A DNA stretch of 54,662 bases, from positions 1 through 54,662 of the forward strand of contig JAULBX010025864.1 in NCBI GenBank assembly GCA_032358255.1. Reading direction: 5' to 3'. The notes under the pieces are model-generated. The model saw only the letters and a program-made list of their open reading frames with translations, searched no databases and was not told the origin of the DNA. Positions within the stretch are counted from its first letter, which is position 1; every line of letters begins with the position of its first letter. The translations under genes and the position numbers were made by a program. This DNA comes from Heterotrichella gracilis (taxonomy: Eukaryota > Sar > Xanthophyceae > Tribonematales > Xanthonemataceae). This document shows positions 40,250-51,500 of this stretch, piece after piece.

Positions 40250-41354
40250 GGTACACAACCGGCCCCTGCTCACTGGGCTGTCGTCCAAGCAGTGGGGTGC
40301 AGTTTTCCCGGGTCTAGACCATCAGGCACCCCGATGGAGGGCACATCAACGGGTCCCAGGGAGTGTTTCTTCTGAACGTCGGGTATAATAGAAAGGAAAC
40401 GTTAACAAACAGTAGATCTTGTGCAGTCTCAGGCCAACATCCACAACGATTCCTGCCAAACAGTCTCATCAACTAGGTCGCGGGCCGCCAACGTCACAGA
40501 GCGCAGATAGTCTGGCAGAGCAGTGGTCAGAACTCGCTGATAGTTATGTAGGCACGGTTAGTGGTTAGGCGCAAGAACCTGGCCTGCTTTTCAGGCATCA
40601 TCATGCAACTCCGTTCCTTTTCCGCCCACTCCAAAAAAAGGGGCGAGACTGCGACGGGGAAGCGGAGTTATTCCCCCTTGAATTTTCGAAATTTTGATCA
40701 ATTTTTGAGAGCTTTATTTTTTATTTATTCGAAGGACCCTTTCTTTTTGGTAAGGATGCCCACGTCATTCACCCACTGTACTACCTACTAGGACATAGGA
40801 TGAGCCTCAGGGTCTCAGGGCTCGTAGCTTGCTTGAAAAACGCACAGGTGGTTGCGCTGGGTCCCTAGTCTCAGACTGAGACTGAGTGCCTTTGTACACC
40901 ACAGGTGATAACTCCTTGAGCAAATGCTTCAATGGGCATGGCCGGGCTTTCAAAGTACCGTAATCTTATCTGGGGTATCACCTACCCAACGGGATGCATT
41001 ATTGCAATATAATGTCATGGACTGTTAAAGTTTGCAGCCTGCGTGAAAATACAAGGACATCACTAGGTTGGACAACTGCACAACTGTCAGATTATTCCCC
41101 TAACCTGTCAGGCCTGTCAGGCAGCTAACACTACTGCACCTGCCTAGAGTAATACCACTGGCATGGGTGATGTGCGACATTGCATAAAAGGAAAAACCCT
41201 GCAGTGGCTCCGAGCACATAACTGCACTAAATTGCATCTCACACCCATTGGACGCCTACCACGGTGACGCAGGCTGGGAGCCTTCCACCATCCTGTAGCT
41301 AGATTCCGTAGCTGCACGCGCACCGCAGCAGTTGCGCCCCCTCACCATCATCGG
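40250..41354. other. Intergenic region upstream of U1-C
   Basis: Promoter side of U1-C and 3' side of the oligopeptidase gene. About 40660-40740 is AT-rich. A CTCAGACTGAG motif like those at 1108 and 1407 occurs at 40870-40880, overlapping ACTGAGACTGAGT. No coding region was recognised. Confidence 0.55.
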
Positions 41355-44300
41355 TCAATCTTTTGACTTGCCCTGCCCCATAAGCTTGGGCCAGATGATG
41401 GTTGGCGTGAACAGCCTGCGCGCACTGACCACTGGCAGTGGCGTGCGCCTGTCCACCTCCTCATCGATGATCTTGTGGCCGCGGGGCAGCACCATGCGCG
41501 CAACACGCAGCTGAACTGGTTGGCACATGTTGCGCTCGCCCTTCACGATGCTGGCGTAGCCCTGCGGGCCGCCTCCGCCGCCTGCCTTCACCTTAGCACC
41601 TGTCCGCCGCCGCCGCATGCAGCAGCAGCAGCAGCAGCATGCCGCCACCAGCAGCAGCACCCCCAGGGTGACCCCCGCCGCCATGCCTGCCACCTGCATG
41701 GCAACAGCGCTGTGCTTGGCCATCATCTGCGTCACATGCGCCGCGATGTCTGGGGACGCCAGCGCTGCCACTGAGTAGCCACCCGCCTTGAGCTCCATGT
41801 CGGGTTCAATTGACCCGCTCTCCTCTACCCCATGCTCACCAGAGCCATCCCCATTGCCCTCCTTCTCTATTTCCTTGCCAATCTTGCGCTCCTGCTCCGC
41901 CTGGCGCAGGATGGCATCGATCTGCCCTTCAGGCACATTGCCGGACCGCAGGGTCTCTCGGGTGGCAGGTACCACCACCACCTCCAGTTCCTGCCCCTCC
42001 TCCTCCTCAGCGGCAGGCCGGTGGATCTCAGTCTCATGGAAGCCCAGGACCTTCTGCGCATTGCCCCCGCCCTCCTGCTGTTCGCCCCCTCCTTGCCCAG
42101 CTGCACCTTGCTCCGAGGTCTCACCCTCGCCCTCCTTAGGTCCCTGTTCCTGTTGGCCTGCTGCCTCCTCCTTGGTGGCCTCCTCCTGCTTGGCTGGTTC
42201 CTCCTCCTTGGTGGCCTCCTCCTGCTTGGCTGGTTCCTCCTCTTTGGCTGGCTCATCCTCCTTGGCAGCCTCCTCCTGCTTGGCTGGTTCCTCCTGCTTG
42301 CCTGGCTCATCCTCTTTGGGTGCCTCCTCCTGCTTGGCTGGCTCCTCTTTAGGTGCCTCCTTCTTAGATGGTTCCTCCTCTTTAGGTGCCTCCTCCTTGG
42401 CTGGTTCCGCCTCTTTGGTTGCCTCTTCCTTGGCTGGTTCCTCCTTGGCTGGCTCCTCCTCACGAGGTGCCTCCTCCTTGGGTGCCTCCTCCTTGCTCAC
42501 GGGCTTCACCTCCACCTCCAGATCTTTCTCATCCACTGCCTCCTGGTCCACTTCCACAGGCACCTCCACTGGCTTCCGCTTCTCCTGCTGCTCTTTGGTC
42601 AGCTCAGCCTCTGCAACACACGCGAGGACATTATGTACACATATCAGGCAGGCAGTGCAAGGACATACACACGCGGGGACATACACCTGCGAGGACATAC
42701 ACATGCCGACAACACACAGCTCCCTCACCGAATGCACAACCTCATTCATATGGTCCACATGCAACTAAAACCCTGCTAGCAAGTTGAGTCCGAACCCCGA
42801 CCCAAACACTTAAGAGTAGAGCCCATCTTGTGTCACCATCCACTCCCCAACCCCTGCCCCCCCCCTCCCCTCCCCCACACCCACCCCGCACCTGTAGGGC
42901 ATCCCTTGTGCACCCAGAGGAAGAAGGCTGTCTTCACTGCCGCCTCAGAGGGGTCATAGTTGACAAAGTGTCCCGAGGGCAGGGTGCGCAGCAGCAGCAC
43001 CTGCTGTGGCAGCCCCTGCGGCAACGCTGTGCGCAGCCTGGCCACATATTTGGGGGGGTCCCAATAGGGAACGCGGGCATCGTGGAGGGCTGCAGTGGGT
43101 GAGGAAGGTCAGGGCTTGGTAGGAAGCACATGAAGACATGGGACATGATGTGCAAATGGGGTGCAAATGGGGAAGTGATTGGCTTGCACTCATTACACAA
43201 CAGCGGGTTGGGAATGGGGGGCCGCCGGCCGACAACTACTGCCCTCACACAGGGACTTAGCTCAGAGACAAATCTCGAGACAAATCTCTTGCCATGTGCA
43301 AGGCATGACAAGAAAGCTAGGTGCAGCTGTCCCGCCCCTTGTTGTCCCTTCATCCCCCACCTGCGTTGATGAGCAGGGCTGGCCGCGGCTTGTCCAGGTG
43401 GTCATGCGTGTGCTCATAGGGTGAGTACGCCATGATGCGGTTGAGGTCCTCAGCTGAGGCAGAGGGGTTGCCCCACTCGCTGAGCTCATGCATGGTGAGT
43501 GGCATGGCCGTGTTCATCATGGCGCCAACCACGTCCGTGAAGGGGACGTCAAGCACAAGACCCTGAAAGGATGGGTGTGTGGCTAAAACGGGTTGCCATG
43601 CGCGTGCCATGCTCACAAACCATGCACCCAGTACGTGCAGCCAAGGCTTGCAGGGGGTGGGCGCTAGTCGGCCATGTACTCCAAGGCATAAGTGGCGCTG
43701 CATGTAGCTTGGCCCAATCTGCAGACATTAAACAGGGCATCTCTAACCCCCCCCATCTCAGAACCCCTCACTGCTCCCTGCTTCTTCCCACCTTGAAAAT
43801 CCCCGGGTTGCGGCGCGACGCCACCGCCATGGCAGTCCCCCCCGCGGATCGCCCCCACCCGTACATGCGCCCAGGCGCCGAGTATCCCTTCTCTGTCAGG
43901 TGGCGAATGACAGCGTCAATGTCAAGGAAGGTGTTTTCCTTGTGGGCGCCGCTGCCCTGCTGGTGCCAGGCGGCGCCGCGCTCGCCTCCACCCCGCGCAT
44001 GGGCAATGGCGTAGATGAAACCCCTGCAGGCGTGCAAAGGTGTGGGGTCATGGGTGGTGTGGCGCATTGCGGCAATCAATCACAGAGCTGCACAGGCTGT
44101 GCGCCAGGTGGCCTAGCACAACTTGCAATGGACAGCATGGCGGCAATGATTGTGGTGGGATGGGTGTGGTGCTTGTGTAGCCCGGCACAGGCGCCAACAT
44201 GCACCACATGTGGAGCACCCTTTTCTTTGCCCGCTACACACCCTGCGTTTCCCACCTGTCTATCAAGGACAGCTGCCAGTCCAGGTAGGGCGGGTCCGAT

Positions 44301-47300
44301 GACACCCCGTATGCAGCATAGGCGGTGAGCAGCAGGGGGGCGCTGCCGTCAAGGGGGGTCTGCGGGGGGACAAATGGGGTCAGCGGTGACGTGGCTAGGG
44401 CAACTGCAGTAGCAGGCATGGTGTGGAACCGAACTATTTCATAAACAGTATTTTGCGCATGATCCCTGGCACACAGATGGGCCTCGAATGGCCCTCGCAC
44501 CAATCCCACCCGCTACCCCCCTCACCTGCTTCAGCTTGACGATGGTGACCGGCACCTGCACACCTCCATCGCTGCCTACATTGTCGCGCACCACCTCGTA
44601 GCGAGCGGGGTCTGGGGGAAATATGGGGGCTGTGCGGTGGGACTTACTGCCTGAAAAGGGGGGACAGAGGTGTAAATCACCCCGAGAGCACAGCACTTGT
44701 GGCTTACAGGGGTCCATCTCTGCATGGTATAACAGGCCAGCAGCTGTGGTGTGGGTGGTGTGTCAGTACCATGGACCCATTTGGACCCCCACCCCACCCC
44801 CTCTGCCCTGTCTCTTCCCTCCCCACCTGACACCAGGTCCACCTCCACCACCACCCTTGGCTCAAGGGGGGACTCGTACTCCAGGCGCAGCATGGCACAG
44901 CTGTAGCAGGCCTGCTCGGCCAGCGCTAGCGTGTAGCTGGGCGGGGGGAAGGTGATGGGATCGTGCTGAGTGGCAAGCGTTGGGTTGCTGCCTTGTAGGG
45001 TAATGGTGTGCACCACCACTGCCAGGCGCCCGTCCACGGTGTTGCGCTCAAGCACAACCACGTACTCTGCAGGAGGCAGGGTGGGTGATGAGGACTGGGT
45101 AGCTTGGGGCCATGGGGGGAGGTGGTGGCACAATGCTGCTACTGCAGCCAACAGCCGTTGCCATGCATTACAGCAACAGTTTGCATCACATTGCCCCACT
45201 GGACGAATATGGCAACCACCAAAGTGAAAACTACAGCCCAGCTGCAGTGCAAGCGCCAGCACTTCTCCAGCAGAAGCACCACCCCTCCTCGTTTCCTCAC
45301 CCTTAAAGAGCGTGAAGTCCTCAATGAAAGCGTCCTGGCGGTGCGGCACCAGCACGTGGCGCGGCTCCGTCTGGCCCAGGGCAGTGGCGTACAGCTCGCC
45401 ATTGGCTGCGTCTGGTCCCCATGCGGCTGTGACCAGATGCTCACCCCAGTCCTGAACGGTGTAGCGCACCCCCCCGCGCTTGGGGTGTACGGAGTGGAGA
45501 GAGTCTACACAAAGGGGGCGAGGGGGGGACCTAAGGACTGATGCGCTGTGCAGCATGCCACGCGTGGCCACGCCATGCAAGTCAGGGGCATGCGCACCAA
45601 GGAACAGCGTCTACCAGAGACAGGGCAAGCTGTACGCGGCATGCAACATCACAGGCTACAAATCGCCTCACCAACTGGCATGATGCACAGCTCAACTAGA
45701 GGTGACAACTCTGCCTACCCCACGCACGCGCATGCATACCCCACCTGCATACATGGCCACGTATCTTGTGTCTGTGTTGAAGCTGTAGATGAGCATGAAC
45801 CTGCCGCTGCGGGACCGCTCCAGCGTGACCCACATGTGCGGGTCGGGCTCGTGGAACACTGCGGGGGCGCTGTCGCTGCCAACGGTGTGGCTGAACACGG
45901 CGTAGGGGCGGTGCTGGGGGTTCTGCACAGGGGGAAGGGGTGTGTGCAATGAGAGGGGAGGCTGGTGCAGTGGGAGGGTGAGCGGGTGCATGGCATGCGT
46001 GGTGGGTGCTGGTGTTGTTGGGAGCCAGCCCGTCTGCCACAGCACGGGGTTCCAGGCACCAACATGCATGGACAGCTTGGCCCAGCACAGTGCACCAGCA
46101 CCACCGTACCACCACGCCGTGACCCACCGCTGGATCCACTAAGCAAAACCCACTAGTACTGATCAGAATGCCATTTACCCTCACCTTGTGCACAAAGAAG
46201 ACAGTCTTCCCGTCCGCGCTCCAGTCCACTTGCGCCCCTACGCTCTCCACCGGCTTGTCCCCAAAGTTGTACACCCCCGTGGCAATGTCCTTGAGAAACA
46301 GCAGGTACTCCTCGCCACCGGTGCTGTCGATGGTGTAGGCAACCAGGCGCTCATTGGGGGAGACCTGGAGAAAGGCGGGCAGGCGTGGGGATGCAGGGGT
46401 ATGCCGGGTGGGTGGTGCAGCATGCGGGTGGTGCTGGGTGGGTGGCAGGGGCAATGCAAGCACATGACTGGGCGGTGCAGGCACATGACTAGGCTGGCCT
46501 GGCCTACTGGGGGTGTGTGGGCCGGGCGGGCTGCTGATGACATGCAAAACAATTGGTTGAAGAAGTCATGGACTACATATTTTATTTGATAATGCACCCA
46601 CCAGGCATGGTTCCGGCATGCAGCAACAACCTTGCCTGCCTGCAATACCACCATCAACACCACTCCCCCCTTGACTCACCATGTAACCCCCAAAGTTGAC
46701 CATGGTCCTCCCTCCCAGGTCCTTGTCTATGTCCAGCACCACCTGTTCAGGGGCGGAGGGGTCGGGACGGGTGGGATCGGAGCCAGCGGCGCGCCTGGAA
46801 GGAAGAGGGCAATGGAGGGGGTGGAAAGGGGGTTTGGGGAGATAAGTACATGGAAATACTCAACAAGGACGGTAATAGGATCCACCCCAAAATAATCACA
46901 CCACTCGGGCATTGGGACCACACGACCCGCAGCAGCCCGCATCCCAGCCACCGCCTGTCTGGCCCCACCTTCGAATCTGCTTGCCCACGTTGTAGTACCA
47001 GTGCTTGCCCCGGCGCACTGCCAGTGGCACGCCCGTCTCCGCCTCGTCGCCCTCCCCCCTGCCCTCTATCTCCCCCTGCACCACCACGTGCAGCGGCTCC
47101 AGGTGGCGCAGCACCTCGTCAGCAAACTCGTTCTCCCCGTCCAGGTGCAGCTGCACAGCGCTTGAGTTGAGCCCCTGTGCGCCCAGCCAGTGGTAGGGGT
47201 CGATGCGCGGGTCGGAGGGGAAGAGGGTGGACAGGGAGAAGGGGTGGGGGGCGGCGGTGGGGGGCGGAGGCAGGCCTGCAGGGAGGGGGTACACAGGGAA

Positions 47301-47502
47301 GCAAGTTGGCTGGGAGCTGGGAGGGGGTAACGGTTGGAGTCTGTGGTGCGTGGCACATGTAACGTGCAGGCGTGGGTGCACATATCAGTTGGGAGCACGT
47401 ACTGAGCGCTGCTGGGGTGCATTTGTCCTCCTGGGCAGCGTTGGTGACGGTGGGGGTGCCGCACCACAACAGTGCCAACAGCAGAACCAGGGAGTGTGGC
47501 AT
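41355..47502 (-). CDS. Oligopeptidase B-like serine peptidase with signal peptide, acidic stalk and C-terminal membrane anchor
   Basis: Thirteen exons giving 1,146 residues: 47502-47403, 47275-46969, 46794-46680, 46364-46185, 45922-45745, 45504-45301, 45066-44827, 44650-44526, 44359-44256, 44023-43792, 43562-43361, 43089-42892, 42610-41355. Residues 1-22 form a signal peptide (MPHSLVLLLALLWCG, cut near TNA). Residues of about 35-728 are an S9A prolyl-oligopeptidase-family enzyme: DPYHWLG, beta-propeller segments, YGVSSDP, ARGGGERG, the nucleophile GRSAGG, the aspartate in LHDARVPYW and the histidine in SGHFVNYDP. The domain continues in frame into a 1.26-kb last exon: about 200 residues of Lys/Glu/Pro/Ala repeats, a second acidic region, a hydrophobic span (MAAGVTLGVLLLVAA), seven cysteines, four arginines and an 82-residue basic tail. 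Expected topology is type I with the peptidase outside the cytosol. The main doubt is whether that exon could belong to a separate gene. Confidence 0.85.
42120..42500. repeat. Degenerate coding repeat of the oligopeptidase stalk
   Basis: On the plus strand, units such as TTGGCTGGTTCCTCCTCCTT and TTGGCTGGCTCATCCTC recur with small changes. In the coding frame they give repeated EEPAKQEEATKE and EEAPKEEPAKQ-like peptides. Such arrays expand and contract by slippage, so copy number probably varies between strains. Confidence 0.85.
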
Positions 47503-48570
47503 GCAGGCCCACACAGCCCGGTGGGCTGGCTGGTGCTGCCCGCCTGAGGGCGCCTGCACACAGGTGGTGAGCGAGGGAGGGGTAAGTATTGGTAGGGGAT
47601 GGTGCTGGGCTGTACGTGCAGGATTTGTGGGTGCTGAATGGCGTGAGGCGTACCATGTTGTGTGGCAGAGGTGGTGCGCGTGGGATGTCAGAAAGTAGGT
47701 GGTGCCATGGCCAAAGTGGGGTTGAGGAGGTGGCGCGGTACTGGCCCGGCACCGCCGGTGTACACCACCTGGCTTGGTGCTGTTGCGAGTGCAGGAACCA
47801 AGCACCACTGTTGTTGGTGTTCTGCGAGGAGGGCAGATGGTGGGTGTGAGTGGGCAGGACAGTACCAGCTGCAGCTGGGCACAAGGCGAGGTCGAGAGGG
47901 TGGTGTGGAAGCGACTATCAGACTAAGCAGACGGTGAGTTTGATAATTTCTTTGTGGACAGGTGCTGGAACTAAACGTGCGTGGACCCAGGTGCTCGCGA
48001 TCAGGGAGACGATGTGCGCCATATGCATGCATTGCCACGCAGAGTCCGGGCGCCAATGCTTGCACCAAACCAGGGCAAGCCAGGAGTGCAGATCCCGTCC
48101 TAAACCCGCTCAAACCTGTAGAAAAGGTCGGCGTGAGTGTGCGCGGTTGGTCCCCGAGTGTGTATGCCCTGGCTGGTCCCCGTGGGTGCATGCAACGAGC
48201 TTACTGTGGTCCGGCCCCTGCCCTTCAATTAGTCAAGGAACAGGCGTGGCACGCATTGAGCTGGTGATCGCCGTGCATCAGCAGCGCGTTATGGTTTAAT
48301 GGGCACAACGAGAAAAAGTGCGTTCGTTAAAGGGGCAACGAATATGAAAATTAACTTAAATTTAAAGGCCACGATTTTGAGAAGTTTGGAAAACTTTTGA
48401 GGTACATAGTGTTGAGGAATACAACGTGTCGACCTCACACATTCATACAATCGCTATTGCAGCCAAGGTGTTCTATTCTGCGGACAGTCAGCAAGCACTG
48501 AATTAGGGTTGTCTTGCATGCATGCATATGGCATGCGGTGACACAAGGACAGTAACTGTGCAGTGTCGAC
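47503..48570. other. Divergent promoter region of the oligopeptidase and KRI1 genes
   Basis: The two start codons face away from each other, 1,068 bp apart. About 48300-48420 is AT-rich and could hold the KRI1 promoter. No conserved element was recognised; the open frames here lack domain signatures. Confidence 0.55.
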
Positions 48571-51500
48571 ATGATAAAGCGCGAGGCCTCGCTCTTTGGA
48601 AGTGACGATGAAGGCCCTAGGTCAGAACCCCCGCTTAGGGTCAACCAGGAGTTTGCCGCCAGGTTACAGGTGCGTTTGTGTGTGTCGGCTGTGGTGGTGG
48701 CCACACTCCAGGGGGTGCCGGTGGGGCGGCGGTGGGGAACCAGGGTACCCTCGAGATACCGGTGCTAGCACACTAGAGACGGCTCACGGTAGCCATTGCT
48801 GCAGCACAGTGCCACCACCACCTGGTGCTGCTGCCCAGAGGCCCCCTCCCACATGCTCACTGTAGTGCACGAGCAACGTTGCAAACGCGTGTATACGATT
48901 GGTGCACAGGGTGCGTAGCAAGAATGTATGGCTTGCTGAACCACCCGTCTCTGCATGCCTTACCTGCCCGTGTCCCACCCCACCTGCCCTGGTGCAGCAC
49001 AACAAGCAGCGCGAGGAGCTGCAGCGCCTCAAAGACAAGCACCCGCACATGGCGGCAAAGGTGGACAAGCAGCTGGCGCAGGTGCGGGGGGTGGTGGGTG
49101 GGTGGGTGTGGTGGGGTCGCATTGCTGCCGCTGCGTTGGTTACAGGTGTTGATGCCACTTGGTATGGCCAGCTGTGCGCCTGCACTGCACTGCACGCACG
49201 CTGCTGCACTGGCGGGGCTATGACGTGCGGCTTGGTGTGGTGTGGCCTGATTTGTGCCTTTGTGTGTCTGCAGTTGAGCGGGTCTGGTAGAGGACAGCAG
49301 GGGGGAACGCTATCTGATGACGCAGACAGCTCTGACGACGAGGAAGAGGTGAGGCGCAGCGTGGGGTGGGGATGGGTCATGGAATACGCGACAAGACATT
49401 CACTGTGCTGCATGCTTGGGGATGCAAGAGCATGCTTGTTGCAAATTGCTAGTATGAAGCAGGTTGCTGTCAGCCGGTAAAGGCACGTGCAGTGTCGTTC
49501 TGCCACTGTGGTGCACCTGGCTTGGTGCCTGCATGTACCTGGAGGCCGCCCAGGCAGTGTGCCCCCCCTGGGCGGCCCTGATGTGCCCCTCTTCTCCTTT
49601 CCACACTCTGCCCACCAGTTGTCCTGCCCCCTGCCGCTGCAGGACGAGGGCTACATCTCCGATTCTCTTGAGAACAAGATCCTGGACACCCTGGTGCGCA
49701 TCAGGCGGCGCGACCCAGCCATCTACGCACCCGAGGTCAAATTCTTTCAGGAGGAGGCAAGCACCAGCAGCCAGGAGGAGGAGGAGAAGAGGTGGGAGGA
49801 GGGGCTGCCACCGCCACCCGCCAGGGCTGGGCGGCTCAAGGCCAAGCCCATGTACCTGAAGGATGTGCTGTTCAAGCAGGTGGGGTGCATGTGCAATTCA
49901 GCCCAGACAGCGAGGCTGCACGGCCACCAAATCAGCAGAGATGCATTGCATAGTAATTGAGCGGCTGTACGTTTGCGGAATCACCCCCTACCAGTGATAT
50001 ATCTGCTGTGTTGTATGAGTTGGAATTGGCAGCACATTTTGCTCAGGGCACAGTCAGGCCTTGGTACAATGGGGATGTGCGCTCATTGTGAAAATGCACC
50101 ATGCCATTCCGTTGTCTGGTGTGCAGGCTGTTGAGGGTGGTGAGGTGAGCGACAGTGATGATGACCGTGGTCGGCATTTGGAAGAGGGCGGTGGCCATGT
50201 GCCTGCATACGACGAGGAGCAGCGCACCCTGCGCCAGGATTTCATCAAGGTGGGGGCAGTAGTGAGGGGGTAGCATGGGAGGAATGGGTGTACACGTGGC
50301 GGAACGTCCTGGCACACCGGCAGCAGGTGTCATTAAAAGAAAGGAATGAACACCTACAGGCGGCAGTCGAGGCGGAGCTCACAGCTGGCTTGACGTTGTA
50401 AACAAGCTTGGATTACAAGGCATAGCAGAAAGCATAGCATCGTCAAGGAATGTCAGCATGTGCATGTGTGGTCCAGTGTGTCTGGTCGCACCACTGCTCC
50501 ACACGCATGGGCAGCATGCACCACCGCCATGCTCTATAACAGTCACAAGTTGCACCTGGATGTGGGGTATCCACCGTGTACCAGTCCCCGCCTGCTATCA
50601 TCTGCATTACCCTGGGACCCACCTGCCACCTGCAGGCGTTGAAAGGGGCCGAAGGTGGGGGCGACAGCGACAGTGATGGAGACATGGAGGGGCTGCTCAC
50701 GCGGCGCAAGGGGCGCGAGGAAGAGGAGGAGGACAGGCAAGGAGGGGATGAACCAGGCCCAAGCAACCGCCAGGTCCAGCAGGTAATTTTATGTACATCG
50801 CATGCACTGCAGTCCCTCTTAATGCAAATGCACCTGGGGCATCAACAGCATCTCGGATGTCTTGCTGTCGCCCAATTCCTGCTCATGGCTTGCAAAGTGG
50901 CTTGCCAAGCACACACTGTTGCATGTAACGGCAGCTTGGTGGTCATGGCATGTGAGTACATGGGGGCTTGGACCTGTTGCAACTGCTTGGACTTCAATCT
51001 AGCGCATTGAATTTATCCGAGAACTTGATGACCGTGATCCATATGATTGCGTCCCCAATGTGCGCTGCTCACCCCCCCTCCCCCCTGTGCAGCTCCTTGA
51101 CGCCTACTTTGGGCCCGACACTGGCGTGGACCCGGAGGATGCATTCCTCAAGCGGTACATAGGGAGCAAGGTAGGGGGCGCAGGGGGCGGCACCATGGTG
51201 GGCCATACAGTGCAGCCATAAAAGGCTGCTTTTGCTGCTAACATGATCTATCCTGCTTTTCCTGCAATGGATTGCTGCTTTAGGCCATGTGCCCCCTTTA
51301 TCCCTTATTCCTTGTGACATCCTTGCAGGCATGGTCGCGCGAGGATGGCGTGGGGGCCGACAGCGATGACCAGGGTGGGGAGTACGGCGATGATGACGAG
51401 GATGGTGCACATGTGATACAGCAGGAGCGCTTTGAGGCGGACTACAACTTCAGGTTTGAGGTAAGCGGGGCAGGAAATGGGCGACAACACAAGGGAATGA

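Noticed and set aside
41788..42779. Long plus-strand frames opposite the last exon of the oligopeptidase gene
   Set aside because: Their Leu- or Ser-rich repeats are the mirror of the Lys/Glu/Pro/Ala coding repeat on the other strand; the minus frame is joined by consistent splicing and carries the membrane anchor.
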